Assembly (NCBI GenBank): GCA_951640165.1
Contig: OX621247.1
Coordinates: 32,276,001-32,340,000 of the forward strand
Reading direction: 5' to 3'
Length of the DNA stretch: 64,000 bases
DNA from: Pseudoips prasinana
Lineage: Eukaryota > Arthropoda > Insecta > Lepidoptera > Nolidae
The notes under the pieces: model-generated
The model's input: only the letters and a program-made list of their open reading frames with translations
What the model was told of the DNA's origin: nothing
Databases searched by the model: none
Made by a program: the position numbers and the translations under genes
Shown: positions 53,430-63,786 of the stretch, in pieces
How positions within the stretch are numbered: the stretch's first letter is position 1
How the letters are laid out: each line of letters begins with the position of its first letter

Positions 53430-53645
53430 CATCTATACAGCTGATGATAATACTTCATCAGTGATAAGTACCTGGAAGGCGATGCATGTCGGGACCACTC
53501 ACTATAATCATGACACCTTCCTTAGCGCTACTTCATGCTGCTCGGGGACTACAATATAATCTTTAAATGTAAGATTTCAGTAGACCTAATAATTGTACAC
53601 TGTATTATGTAATTTATTTGAAATAAACAGTTTAAATTATTTTTT
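53430..53645 (+). mobile_element. LINE 3' fragment nested in Helitron B
   Basis: Ends TTTGAAATAAACAGTTTAAA then a T-rich stretch; AATAAA suggests a retroposed 3' end. Host TTAC occurs on both sides. At its left edge AGCTGTATAGATGTAT (53394-53409) and ATACATCTATACAGCT (53427-53442) form a perfect 16-bp foldback. Confidence 0.65.
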
Positions 53646-53706
53646 TTACTGTTTCACGCAAAACTACCGAACTGATTTTGACGAAACTTCGTAATAATAT
53701 AACTTA

Positions 53707-53975
53707 CTAGCTGTGCCCCGTAGGTGATAGCGTGATAATATGTAGCCTATATGTTGACCCGACCTCTTAGCAATATTCATGCAAAATTGGAAGTAAATCC
53801 ATGCAGTATTTTTTTTATTTAGCCCAGACATACATACAGACACACAGACAAAAATTCTAAGAACTATATTTTTGTCTTCGATATCGATTATAGATCACGC
53901 CCCAAGTATCCTCTTTAAAAAATATTCTATGTAGGTACAGTTTTAACTTTCCTACGATTTTATTATATGTATAGA
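53707..53975 (-). mobile_element. Helitron A nested in Helitron B, internally deleted
   Basis: Minus strand TCTATACATATAATAAAATC start at 53975; CTAG at 53710-53707 followed by T. The hairpin region is deleted between two CCCCG copies, leaving CTGTGCCCCGTAGGTGATAG. Confidence 0.85.
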
Positions 53976-54179
53976 TATATCCAAACTATACATAGGCTAT
54001 AATTTATAAAGTTTAACGCGGTTAAAACTGCGAGACACAGTTAGTTTCTTTATAAATCTGAAATTAAGTACCCGATCTTAACTAATTTTAAACGGGACCA
54101 GGTATGTGAGGAGGTGTGTCACAAGCCTGTCCATTTGAATAAAATAATTAAAACCTTTTAATAATAAAAATATTATCAC

Positions 54180-54372
54180 TTAATACAAGCTAGCTAAATA
54201 TCACTACTATTATAAAATAAATTGTATAAATGTTTTAACATTCCATGTAACTAAATATAAGTAATAAGCAACTAGAAATAATAACTGTATTACTACAAAC
54301 ATGTTCTGACTATTTACAAGCGCTTTTTTAAAGTCTACGTGAATAAAAACCTTTTTTATTTTATTTTATTTA
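54180..54372 (+). mobile_element. LINE 3' UTR
   Basis: ACAAACATGTTCTGACTATT, AAGTCTACGTGAATAAAAAC and a (TTTTA)n tail: plus-strand copy of the family at 5753 and 48106. Confidence 0.68.
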
Positions 54373-54714
54373 TTTATCAACAAAACATGCAATAATGAAG
54401 AAAATATAATTAGACACTAAAAATAATAACAATATACATAATAGAATTGCAAACATAATTACTCTTTCCTGTCTCACTCTCATAATCTGATTTCACGCAC
54501 CAGCCTACCCAACTACAGAAAGAGATTTGCAAAATTGAAATAAATCTTTACGGCCCTGCCTGGAATGATGAATATGAACTTGATACCGTTAGCCTATTAA
54601 GGCTCTGTGAATGGATAGCTTTATTTCTCATTAAATTAATATTGAACGGTGTTGTGTATACATATACTAAGTTTTATTCATTTTTAACCGTGTCTTTACT
54701 GAATTGTACAACAG

Positions 54715-55065
54715 CCGCTGGGGCATAAAGGTTCTCGAGTGGCGACCACGAACCGGACGACGCAGCGTGATCTTGTGAAATTGGCTGAAAGTTGCTGGAT
54801 CAGGATAGCTCAAGACCTTTTTTTGTTTTTTTTTGACGTGACGCTATAGTTAGCCTAGGAGGCTTTCACTACTTCACCGGACTATAGAGGCGAGCAGAGG
54901 GTTCAAGCCGTCTAGCAATTAAGTAACCCGCGCCGGAGGGCATAACCTGTGGGGTTCGAACCTCGACTCTGGGCGATTACTAGCGGAGAGAGGGCAGAGA
55001 TCATCATTTTAGGGAGTTTTGTGCAACTTTCGCTCTACGTTAATGACATGACGCGGTAGCTCAAG
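54715..55065 (+). mobile_element. RTE-a fragment plus an unclassified repeat
   Basis: 54715-54820 encodes the RTE-a tail region (TCTCGAGTGGCGACCACGAA, GACGACGCAGCGTGATCTTG). 54835-55065 holds ATAGTTAGCCTAGGAGGCTT, whose TTAGCCTATGAGGC relative precedes SINE-D at 58208. Confidence 0.6.
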
Positions 55066-55399
55066 ACCGGTAATTATTATATATTTGTATAAAATTTCGT
55101 TGCTGGCAATACGAAGTTTTTCACGTACACGGAGCTACACTATTTATTCTACATGCACGTCGTCCGATTAGACTTAAGAATTGAATTAAAAAAGGATTTT
55201 TGAAAATCCCACAGAAACATAACATTTTACCGGGAATAAAAGGATCCCGGATTCTTTTTATCAAAAGCCGTTTCTTTGTGTGATTGAGAACCACATCACA
55301 TAACATCTCAACATGCAAACTTTATATACATAATACTAGAAGTATATATAATAAAACATTTCTTACTGTTTTATTTGCCATTTCCCTTTTAAATAAATA
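55066..55399. other. Unassigned DNA
   Basis: No supported gene. Confidence 0.35.
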
Positions 55400-55615
55400 A
55401 ATATATCACAACAACACGCTGCCATCTGATCCCAAACTACGCAGAGCCTATACTATGGCAACCAGACAACCGATAAACATACTTACATATTTCTAAATAG
55501 ATAAATTACACCCACACCCAGAACATATAAGCGTGCTAATCACACAAAGATTTGTCCCGGGTGGGAATCGAACATACGACCTCTGGCTTAGCAGACCAAC
55601 AGGCAAGTCAATATT
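55400..55615 (-). mobile_element. SINE-C, near full length
   Basis: Minus strand: head with box B region TGTTCGATTCCCACCCGGGA, then TTAGCACGCTTATATGTTCT and GGTTGCCATAGTATAGGCTC, ending GGGATCAGATGGCAGCGTGT. It shares the tail module of SINE-A but differs in the middle. Confidence 0.78.
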
Positions 55616-56174
55616 GTTGTCTATCAACAGTATTTATTAAACTCCATTGTTTATTTCCATTTAACCATAACAAAGTTTAAATTAAAAAATAATGATTAGG
55701 TACCCCATTATAATATAAAAAAACATATAACTAATCTACGGTATTTCTGCCAATATTTTTCGTGCGTTATACTATTGCAATCGAATTTGAACTTAAGGAT
55801 TAGTATTATAAGAGTTATTTTAATTCGCATATAATGTATATAATATGTAATGATATAGGTCCGCAGGGGCGTCAGGTTATGCGTAGCAGCGCAGCGTGAC
55901 TGTGAGGAATCAGGTGTCATCTGGAGTAACGGGAGATGGGAGATAAGTTCTCACGTTCGTACTATACATACATACATACACATTGTAAGATTAAGATGAA
56001 GCTTAAGAGTTACTATACTTAGTTGCTAAGTCGACTCGAATACTATACTTCAGTATGCTTGCGGTACTATGTGAGACCACCCGGCACCACCTCAGCCCTA
56101 CCTTAATCTATATAACAATTAAAAACTTACAATAATAATAGTAGAAAAATAAAACAAACAAACATATCCATCCT
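55616..56174. other. Unassigned DNA
   Basis: No supported gene; (CATA)n is at 55966-55980. Confidence 0.35.
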
Positions 56175-56402
56175 GTTGGCGTATTTGGCAAATGCTTGTT
56201 TTTTCTGGAGGTCGTGGGTTCGATTCCGACCCAGGACAGATATTTGTGTGTATGAACATCCTGATTGGGAGTAATTTATCTAATATAAGTAAGTATGTAT
56301 TTCCAAAAGAAAGTTACCTGGTTTCCATAGTACTAGCTCTGCTTAGTTTGGGATCAGATGGCCGTATGTAAATAATGTCCCACGATAATATTATAATTAT
56401 TA
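56175..56402 (+). mobile_element. SINE-A, near full length
   Basis: TGTTGGCGTATTTGGCAAAT head, box B GGTTCGATTCC, body and tail TGTCCCACGATAATATTATA. The Helitron D start follows at once. Confidence 0.85.
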
Positions 56403-56671
56403 TCTATATATATAAAAATCAATGCCACTTTTCGTTGTAATGTTATAACTCAACAACGCCTTTACCGATTTGGCTTATTTTGATCTTGAATTATTCGTGG
56501 AAGTCCAGGAAAGGTTTACACGTAGAGAAAATTAAAAAAAAAGTCCTGAAAAAGTATTAAATCAACATCTTTTAGCAATTTAAAATATTTTTTTGTTTGA
56601 ATAAATTAACTTAATAATCATTTTTTTATTACGATGCCTTATACGTAGCGAAGCACGTACCGGGCCGCTAG
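56403..56671 (+). mobile_element. Helitron D
   Basis: TCTATATATATAAAAATCAA start after A; end ACCGGGCCGCTAG|T with a small CGTAGCGAAGCACG hairpin before it. Confidence 0.75.
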
Positions 56672-56771
56672 TAGAATATAAAATTCATTCTTTCGTTCAA
56701 ATAATAAAATTAATTCTTTCCATTTTTTATTTTTCAAATTAATATTTAGAACAACTATTATGAATTTACTG

Positions 56772-56935
56772 AACGTCTTCGAGCTTCGGAGGGCACGTTA
56801 AACTGTCGACCCCGGTTGTTGTTAGTAGACATCAGTCGATAAGCCATATCAGAGGCCTATTGGGTGGTTTGATCAGCTCTGACACTAGGGTAACCTCCGC
56901 CTATACGATAAGTATCTTAACCATTGACAATTGTT
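56772..56935. repeat. Dispersed 'CTTCGGAGGGCACGTTAAAC' repeat
   Basis: TCGGAGGGCACGTTAAACTG, CGACCCCGGTTGTTGTTAGT and AAGCCATATCAGAGGCCTAT. The last block recurs at 29801-29820. Very common in Lepidoptera; probably SINE-like. Confidence 0.6.
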
Positions 56936-57267
56936 TCAATGGTATGTCTGTGGTAGACAATTAATCATAATGACATTATTTAAATTGTGCAAAATTGTAA
57001 AAAAATACACAATGAAGTCTTTTGAACCCATTGACATTCTATATATATTCTATAGATTTTTTATAGAAGTTATTGATTGAACCTGATGCAGCAGAAGAAT
57101 ATAAAAGGTCCACAATTGTTTTTAAATCTTTTCACGTTGGTAACATTGCGATCGACTTTATGAAGTAACTTTAATAAAACTAGTACAATTCATAATATTA
57201 GCACAACATTAAAATGTTATAATTAAACTCTAATAATATCAGTTATAGAAATAACCGAGCCAGTAGG

Positions 57268-57352
57268 TAATGTTCCCGGAATACCAGCAGCACCGCTACG
57301 CTGAATAGCACTGCTTAGCTGTTGGGTAAAATATACGCCAGGATTCCGGGAA
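57268..57352. repeat. Inverted repeat GTTCCCGGAA / TTCCGGGAAC
   Basis: GTTCCCGGAA near 57269 and TTCCGGGAAC near 57343 enclose a GC-richer unit. Class unknown. Confidence 0.6.
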
Positions 57353-57459
57353 CGTGCTGAACATGGCGTGCTGCAATCACGAATTATTAATTATTCTATT
57401 TATAATGCGTTTAACGTGATTCCGCAACCAATGTTGAAGTTGCCCCGAGAGAATATCTT

Positions 57460-57645
57460 CTAAAAGATGGGATGCCTTTCACGCAGGTCGTGGGTTCGAT
57501 TACTTCCCAGGACATATATTTGTGAGCATGTCTGTTTGCCCTTAGTCTCGGTGTAATTATCTATTTAGTATTTACAAAAAGAAAAGTAGTATATGAGTTA
57601 TCTGGTGTCCATAAGCTCTGCTTAGTTTAGAATTAGAGGGCGAGA
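57460..57645 (+). mobile_element. SINE-A, box A lost
   Basis: GCCTTTCACGCAGGTCGTGG, box B GGTTCGATTAC, CAGGACATATATTTGTGAGC, CATAAGCTCTGCTTAGTTTA. Confidence 0.78.
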
Positions 57646-57690
57646 GTGAGAGAATTCTCAGTGAGACATTTCTAAAGATTTACAAGTATC

Positions 57691-57884
57691 TCCATCCTAA
57701 CTATCGTATCTTAGCCGCTTTTCTGTTTGTCAGACTTTTAGACCTTAACTTCTTAACAGACCATCATGACTTTTAAACAACACTTTCAAGGGTATAGCAA
57801 AGGACTAGATCCGTCTGAAATGTCGAAAAAGTGCCTTTATACGGCCCAATAACTTACGCGGGCGTAGCCGCAGGCGGACCCTAG
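57691..57884 (+). mobile_element. Helitron E, diverged
   Basis: End ACTTACGCGGGCGTAGCCGC then AGGCGGACCCTAG|T with a hairpin GCGGGCGTAGCCGC. Probable start TCCATCCTAACTATCG. Confidence 0.65.
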
Positions 57885-58082
57885 TATTTTATAAGTATGG
57901 GGGAAACCATCTTATCTCCCTATTAAAATCTTCTTCGAATTATGTTTACAATCGTAACGGTAAATGCGCACGAGACGTTAGTAGTATAATGATACTAGTA
58001 TAATAATATCTGCTGCGTATCTCGCGATCGAATGACATCGTAACGGGAGATATGTTCCCACACTCCCCACGATGCGCTCGCT

Positions 58083-58481
58083 CATGCCAAGTTATAGTAT
58101 TATAGTCCAAATGATGGTCAGTAATATGTGGACGTAACGATTATGATCAGAAGATATGAACATTAAGATTTGGAAGGATTCCATGCAACTTGTAACATTA
58201 ATTTTATGTTAGCCTATGAGGCTTTTTTTTGACAGCACGTGTGGCGTAGTGGCTAAGACAGTCGCCTCACCGCTTCGAGTCCCACGCCTGACAACTATTG
58301 TGTGACCCATAAATGGTTGTTCTGAGTCTAGTTGTAATTTGTGTCCGTCTATTATATGTTTGTAAAGTACCCCACGACACAGGAATTAGATTACATAGTG
58401 CGGGCGTTGTCTTCAAAAAAAATTCACTGCTTCACCTGATAATAACATTAATGGTGTAGGATAAACTTATACCGGGAAATC
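58083..58481. repeat. Local duplication, copy 1 (with SINE-D inserted)
   Basis: CATGCCAAGTTATAGTATTA to GATAAACTTATACCGGGAAA matches 58773-58916 except for the SINE-D block. Confidence 0.88.
58203..58443 (+). mobile_element. SINE-D insertion with 9-bp target duplication
   Basis: Head CACGTGTGGCGTAGTGGCTA, box B region GCTTCGAGTCCC, body TGTGACCCATAAATGGTTGT, end AAAGTACCCCACGACACAGG. The inserted block also carries TTAGCCTATGAGGC before the head. AACATTAAT flanks it (58194-58202, 58444-58452). Confidence 0.87.
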
Positions 58482-58562
58482 TTACCGCTTCAGTTGAAAA
58501 TCAGCGCTACAGTTATCTGATGAACTTTGGCATTTTAGACACTCCAATACTTTTATATAACA

Positions 58563-58739
58563 CTAGCTGTGCCCCGCGGTTTTAGACGCGTTAAACTTTA
58601 TAAATTAAAGCCTATGTTTTATTATGATAAAAAAGCCATATTACTACAAAGTTGCATCAAAATCCGTTCGGTAGTTTTTGTGTGAAAGAGTAACAAACAT
58701 ACACACTCACACACTTTCGCCTTTATAATATTAGTGTGA
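58563..58739 (-). mobile_element. Helitron B, complete
   Basis: Minus strand TCACACTAATATTATAAAGG to GGCACAGCTAG|T. It lies between the two duplicated segments. Confidence 0.85.
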
Positions 58740-58772
58740 TATTGTAAGGGTACCTACTCCATCTTTATTAGT

Positions 58773-58916
58773 CATGCCAAGTTATAGTTCAAATTATTGT
58801 CAGTAGTAATATTTGGATGTAACGATTATGATCAGAAGATATGAACATCAAGATTTGGAAGGGTTCCATGCAACTTGTAATATTAATGGTGTAGAATAAA
58901 CTTATACTAGGAAATC
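58773..58916. repeat. Local duplication, copy 2 (empty site)
   Basis: CATGCAACTTGTAATATTAA then TGGTGTAGAATAAACTTATA runs without SINE-D: the state before insertion. Confidence 0.88.
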
Positions 58917-59076
58917 ATATTTAATCGTCAGGCATTCTACCTTAAAGCAATAAATGATACACACTGGCAGATTAAAAGTATTAAATTTTAATTTTATAGC
59001 ATTATTCGCAATGCAAAGCGTTTATCTAATCTCTCAAATGGGAAATCATTAATCGTCCGGCGGGCCTCGAACACAT

Positions 59077-59130
59077 GCGCACATGTTCATGCACACAAAT
59101 ATCTGTCCTGGGTGGGAATCGAACACACGA
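59077..59130 (-). mobile_element. SINE-A scrap
   Basis: Minus strand: box B GTTCGATTCCCACCCAGGAC and AGATATTTGTGTGCATGAAC only. Confidence 0.75.
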
Positions 59131-59354
59131 CTCGAAATATAACATTGATATAACTAAAATACTGGATAAATAAGAAACTCATGGAACGAGTGCACTGCAT
59201 CAGCTCGACAAATCGCATAAGCGTGCGTTTGATCTATGGTGAGTATTGGGAAGTAGCAGTTTTGTCACAGAAGCGTTAATCGCACATCGCATACGCACGT
59301 TTGTCGTGCTCACAGTATACTTCATGAAAGAGTCGTCATTATTATCATTGTCTT

Positions 59355-59597
59355 GGAGCTCTACCGGCTAAGTCGCCGAACATCGATTTCTTAAATGGCG
59401 TTCAAATAAATAAAGGTTAAAAATGACTTAATCAATCGTTAAATCGGCTTCAACATTGACAATCGATTCCGGACAATTTATGACGTCAGTTGTGCTCATG
59501 GAAGCCGATTTAACGATTGATTAAGTCATTTTTAACCATTATTTATATGAAAGCAATTTAAAAAATCGATGTTCGGTGACTTAGCCGGTAGAACCCC
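59355..59597. mobile_element. Palindromic MITE, copy M3
   Basis: GCTCTACCGGCTAAGTCGCC and its inverse; CRE TGACGTCA at 59481-59488. Confidence 0.88.
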
Positions 59598-59774
59598 TGC
59601 TCTTATAACTTTATAAGAAGTTGTCCAGCCGCCTTGTTGAAGTTTCGGGTGATCGAAGAGCTGGCGCGTACCTCAGCCATTGTATAAGTTTTCACATTCC
59701 ACCAGCTTTTTGGCTACCAGTACCCAGTGACTACGATTAGAAGGTAGGTTTTGATGTCAAACTTCTTTACGCAA

Positions 59775-59935
59775 GTTAGTGAAGATAGAAAGAGATGGAG
59801 TCACGTTTCGTACATTACTATAGGGCGAGAGTTGCGAGCACACTTTTTCTTTCTCTGTCACTCATAGCCACATAGTTACGTTTGAAGTTTTACTTCAGTC
59901 GTATGTTATAAAGCACACTCGTTTTCTGTTTTTCC
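59775..59935. repeat. Purine-rich dispersed repeat, copy 2
   Basis: AGTGAAGATAGAAAGAGATG, GTCACGTTTCGTACATTACT, GGGCGAGAGTTGCGAGCACA match 62650-62740. Confidence 0.6.
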
Positions 59936-59937
59936 TT

Positions 59938-60180
59938 TTTAGGGTTCCGTAGCCAAATGGCAAAAAACGGAACCCTTATAGATTTGTCATGTCTGTCTGT
60001 CTGTCTGTCCGTCCGTATGTCACAGCCATTTTTTTCCGAAACTATAAGAGCTGTACTGTTTAAACTTGGTAAGTAGATGTATTCTAAGAACCGCATTAAG
60101 ATTTTAACACAAAAATAGTAAAATAATAATAATTTTGGGGGTTCCCCATACATAGAACTGAAACTCAAATTTAGTTATGT
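59938..60180. repeat. Dispersed 'AGGGTTCCGTAGCCAAATGG' repeat
   Basis: AGGGTTCCGTAGCCAAATGG, AACGGAACCCTTATAG and a (TGTC)n block at 59990-60010 are typical of a common lepidopteran repeat. The 92-codon minus frame is its translation. Confidence 0.65.
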
Positions 60181-60489
60181 AGTTTCATTTTAAGTTTGCA
60201 TGTAGTTTTTTGTTAGTTAACAGTCATTAAATGTATACTTAATAATGTCTGACGTACAGTAATAGTTATTGTATTGCATCTACGCTTTTCAAACAGTTAT
60301 GTAAAATAGCGATGCTATTACAAATTCTAAATGTGTTTCGAAACAATAGCATATGCAGTGCCAATGAAAAGTTTAGAAAGTGCTCGAATTAATTACGGCA
60401 ACGTTCACTTTCTGCGCCGAATATGGAAACATCTTGATGTTTTAGACTTCGCATGAAACGAGAAACGCTTCTCTAGATAAACGATTGTA

Positions 60490-60780
60490 TTGTTTAAAAA
60501 CTCAGGAGCTGTTTTCAGAGCATTTTGTACGTCCCTGTACAAAGCCAGTCTGTGGGCGTCATATACCCAGAAGCAGTACAACGCTCAGTATAATAATCCT
60601 TTCAGGGTGTTGTTGAGGCTGCCTCGGCACTGCAGTGCGTCAGGGATATTCGTCGACGCCCGTGTCGACGTGTTATCAATGCGAAATCGGTGCACATCTT
60701 TAGGGCGCAGGCTCCGGCACTCCCGAAACTATCCTCAGCGTATTTTCAGTACATTAACTATACTTGTTATGTTATTAATG
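60490..60780 (+). mobile_element. LINE reverse transcriptase C-terminal fragment
   Basis: A 97-codon frame gives AVFRAFCTSLYKASLWASYT, QKQYNAQYNN and FRVLLRLPRHCSASGIFVDA. This is the region just after the RT core in the same LINE family as 6105-6395; similar 'FRAFCTPLYTxxLWxxY' text is standard there. Divergence toward the C-terminus indicates decay. Confidence 0.78.
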
Positions 60781-60984
60781 TGATGTAAAACATTATATGA
60801 TCTTAAATGGATTGAAATATATTATTTTTTAATGTAATTGTAGCAAAAAGCTTTAATGTGCTTAGATTTTCCTATAAAATTACTAAACAGCTTCATTAAT
60901 TCGACTTTAATGGTTTTACGTATTTCGCGTGAACTTGGATTGCTAGGGCGAGGCCTCAATCAGTCTATCACAAGGAACATTTAG

Positions 60985-61125
60985 TTTGAGCATAAGAATT
61001 CTTAAGACGCAGCGTGGGCAAGCCCCCTATAAGATAGGCTGGTGATCTATTGAGGGTCGATGGAAGCCGCTGGATGCCGGAGATCTTTGAGAGAAGCCTT
61101 AGATGATGATGATGATGAAGATTAA
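60985..61125 (+). mobile_element. RTE-a 3' end, decayed
   Basis: AAGACGCAGCGTGGGCAAGC, GGAAGCCGCTGGATGC and GGAGATCTTTGAGAGAAGCC end in ATGATGATGATGATGA. Confidence 0.7.
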
Positions 61126-61309
61126 ACAGTTGAAATTGAAACAGTTGACCGAGTCCTACATAAAATTAATAATGTAAGTTCCAGTTTACTATATCCAAAG
61201 CGGCATTATTATGATCATATCAAATTTGTCTAGGAAGAAGCGGGAACACTGAGGGACAGAGAAGGTGAGCGTTGTTGCATCACAAGGGGTCCCCTTAAAC
61301 CTACATCTG

Positions 61310-61530
61310 AGTCGCAAGTCTCAGACACTGTCGAGTGTTTACTCCTCTACCACGCCATGGACCCGGCGACGGTGGAATCCATCCATGGAATGTTAAGAAT
61401 AAGGTCTTTTACGTCTTTCCCACTTTTTCCTAGAATAATAAGGCAAATGAGCTAGCGGCACACCTGATGATATGTTAACTGTTTACCGTGAGAGAGCCTG
61501 GTAGTGCGTTGCCGGCCTTTAAGATAGGAT
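61310..61530. repeat. Two dispersed repeat blocks
   Basis: CCACGCCATGGACCCGGCGA / AATCCATCCATGGAATGTTA matches 41535-41580. CACACCTGATGATATGTTAA with GTGCGTTGCCGGCCTTTAAG matches 20048-20130. Confidence 0.55.
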
Positions 61531-61735
61531 TAGGCTGAGGTTCCACCGAGGCGGAGCGGAGACGAGCTGTGCCGCGTTTCATCAATCACACAGCTTATAA
61601 ACCACTTCAGTGGAGAAGAGATGTGGATTACAAGCCATGTGATTGGTTAAACCGCAGCCTTAGGCTCGCTTCTTGAAGGTACAGAGTGATCTTATGAAAA
61701 TTTATTCGAGCATAGACTATATAATATAAATAATA

Positions 61736-61947
61736 TAATATCTAGGGACAGTGTCACACAGATCATCCCAGTCCCAAACTAAGCAAAGCTTGTACTATGG
61801 GTACCAGGCGACGATATACATACTTATATAGATAGATAAATACTTAAATACATAAAAAACATCCATGACTCAGAAACAAATATTCGTGCTCATCACACAA
61901 ATATTTGCACTTACCGGGATTCGAACCCAGGACCACCAGCTTCGTAT
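61736..61947 (-). mobile_element. SINE-B, head truncated
   Basis: Minus strand from ACGAAGCTGGTGGTCCTGGG with box B GGTTCGAATCC to the tail TGTCCCTAGATATTATATTA. Box A is missing. Confidence 0.85.
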
Positions 61948-62387
61948 CAAAGACTTATCCAGTTTATTATTCATCAAATCGTTTGTAAGCGGTTAACTAC
62001 TAAACGGCTATCGCGTCGCATATAAATACACGTTTAATTATAATCAACACGATTCATTAGGCACCTTACGCTAACTAAACAAGTGCTTGCTATTCATAAT
62101 ATTTACATCCATATCTTTATTAAGTGTAAACAATTTGTACGACATTCTTTAAATAGTACTCAAGTAGTAAATTGATATCGAATTACGAAATGAATACGTA
62201 TTAATAATCATGTCGACTTCAATTTTTCTTTATACCTATAAGTAAATTCGTAATTTGTAATCCCACTTGAACAAAATAAATACGAACAATTCTTGAAGAT
62301 AGTCTCGTTGGTATTTATTTTTATAATCATTCATTGTGGATTAAAAATAACAGAATGGCTTCACCACCCAAAGTTATATATATCATA
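61948..62387. other. Unassigned AT-rich DNA
   Basis: No supported gene. Confidence 0.35.
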
Positions 62388-62573
62388 CTAGCTGTGTCCC
62401 ACGGTTTTACCCGCGTTAAACTTTATAAATTATATCCTATGTGTTAATCCAGGGTGACAGCTAACTCCATACCAAATTGTATTAAAATCGCTTAAGCCGT
62501 TTAGACGTGACGAAGTAACAAACATACACACTCACACACTCACAAACTTTCCCCTTTAAGTATATTAGTGTGA
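62388..62573 (-). mobile_element. Helitron B, complete
   Basis: Minus strand TCACACTAATATACTTAAAG to GACACAGCTAG followed by T. Hairpin CGCGGGTAAAACCGTG. Confidence 0.85.
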
Positions 62574-62579
62574 TTTTTG

Positions 62580-62795
62580 CGCACGCTTGACTTGGGGAGT
62601 AAGCTGGTGGATGAGTGACGAGACCGTTACGAAAAGTTGAGATGGAGATATAAGCTACTGAGTATAGAAAGAGAGAGAGTTACGTTTCGTATATTACTGT
62701 AGGGGTAAGAGCGAGTTGTGTGAGCACACATGTTCTTTCTCTATTTCTCTCATAGTTACGTTTCGTATATCTAAGTTTTACTTAAACGCACACTC
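62580..62795. repeat. Purine-rich dispersed repeat, copy 3
   Basis: GAAAGAGAGAGAGTTACGTT, GTAAGAGCGAGTTGTGTGAG, CTCATAGTTACGTTTCGTAT. Confidence 0.6.
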
Positions 62796-63219
62796 TTTTT
62801 TTATTTACAAAATACAGTCGAATTGATCCTCCTCCTTTTTGAGGACGAATAATAAAAGTATATTATTTGATAGATATAATATAATATTATTGAAAATAAA
62901 CAAGAAAAAATATTACTACTGGTGATATGACATATAAAACTTTCGGTAGTAATATCAGAATAAATTGCTGAGAAAGTTACATAGATCGGTAAGATGCTGG
63001 GTACAGGATCGAATAAAAAAATCGTATAAGTTTATTGTTCCTCGGCTATTGATATTGAAGTAAAAATAAATCGCGACTCTCTGTTTATCTCTTTCGGAAT
63101 ATAAACACTGAATTTATTGTGGGATCAAATAGAATTCGGGTTCCGGATATACGATATCATAACTTAAGTATACCAAGGATTGTGGCAGTATTAGAAGTGT
63201 CAAGCAAGCTCCATGAAGA
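62796..63219. other. Unassigned AT-rich DNA
   Basis: No supported gene. Confidence 0.35.
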
Positions 63220-63500
63220 GAGCGAACTGTTTTTGGCGCCGTCGTTGTGCCAGGCTGGCGGGAGTCGGCAACTAGGGAGGGCAACTCAGAGCCTCCCATG
63301 TGGCGTCTCCCGAGCATTTGGGACACGGCGCAAAAGGAGGGCACCGGGGCGGCATACCCACCTTCCCAGGGCTCCCCCATCAGGCCCCATAAGAAATCCA
63401 CGCAGGTTAGATTTAGTCGGCAACATACCCTTCTGCAGACACTTTTTGCGGGTGGCATGCGCATCCACCTGATATGGATGCAAAGGCATTCGCTCTGCCT
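63220..63500. repeat. GC-rich repeat block
   Basis: Open in several frames on both strands because of its composition. GGTGGATGCGCATGCCACCC and CGCAAAAAGTGTCTGC (minus) match 1300-1330. I do not recognise a protein; PTKSNLRGFLMGPDGG on the minus strand could be a repeat-encoded peptide. Not a supported gene. Confidence 0.45.
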
Positions 63501-63589
63501 TATCAAAAAATAGAGGTCTACCAAGGATTGGGAGACTTTCATACAAACTTACTTAGCAGTCCTAAGTGCCAACGTTTTCGATGTCGATC

Positions 63590-63650
63590 TTTATGGAGGC
63601 CTTTGTCCAGCAGTGGACGTCATTCGGCTAATATAACGATGATGATGAGA
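63590..63650 (+). mobile_element. RTE-a 3' terminus
   Basis: GGAGGCCTTTGTCCAGCAGT, GGACGTCATTCGGCTAATAT and GATGATGATGAGA. Confidence 0.75.
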
Positions 63651-63786
63651 TACAAATCATTACTGTTTCAAGAACGTGAAATCAACTTTAACTATTCTTT
63701 TAGGCAACAATTAATTTAAGGATAAAAAATTATGGGTGATGATGAAAATACACAGGCCGCACCAACGGACTAATTAATTTTTTTCT

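Larger units (their letters stand above)
53361..54044 (+). mobile_element. Helitron B containing a LINE end and a Helitron A
   Basis: Host parts: 53361-53429 (ACTAACATTATAAATGCGAA...GATTGTTAC), 53646-53706 (TTTCACGCAAAACTACCGAA) and 53976-54044 (ATACATAGGCTATAATTTAT...CACAGTTAG). The order matches one Helitron B. Confidence 0.8.

Noticed and set aside
59890..60168. 92-codon minus frame
   Set aside because: Translation of the dispersed GGGTTCCGTA repeat with a TGTC microsatellite (TDRQTDR peptide).
63114..63546. Overlapping frames up to 142 codons on both strands
   Set aside because: GC-rich repeat related to 1.3 kb; several frames open at once and no recognisable protein.
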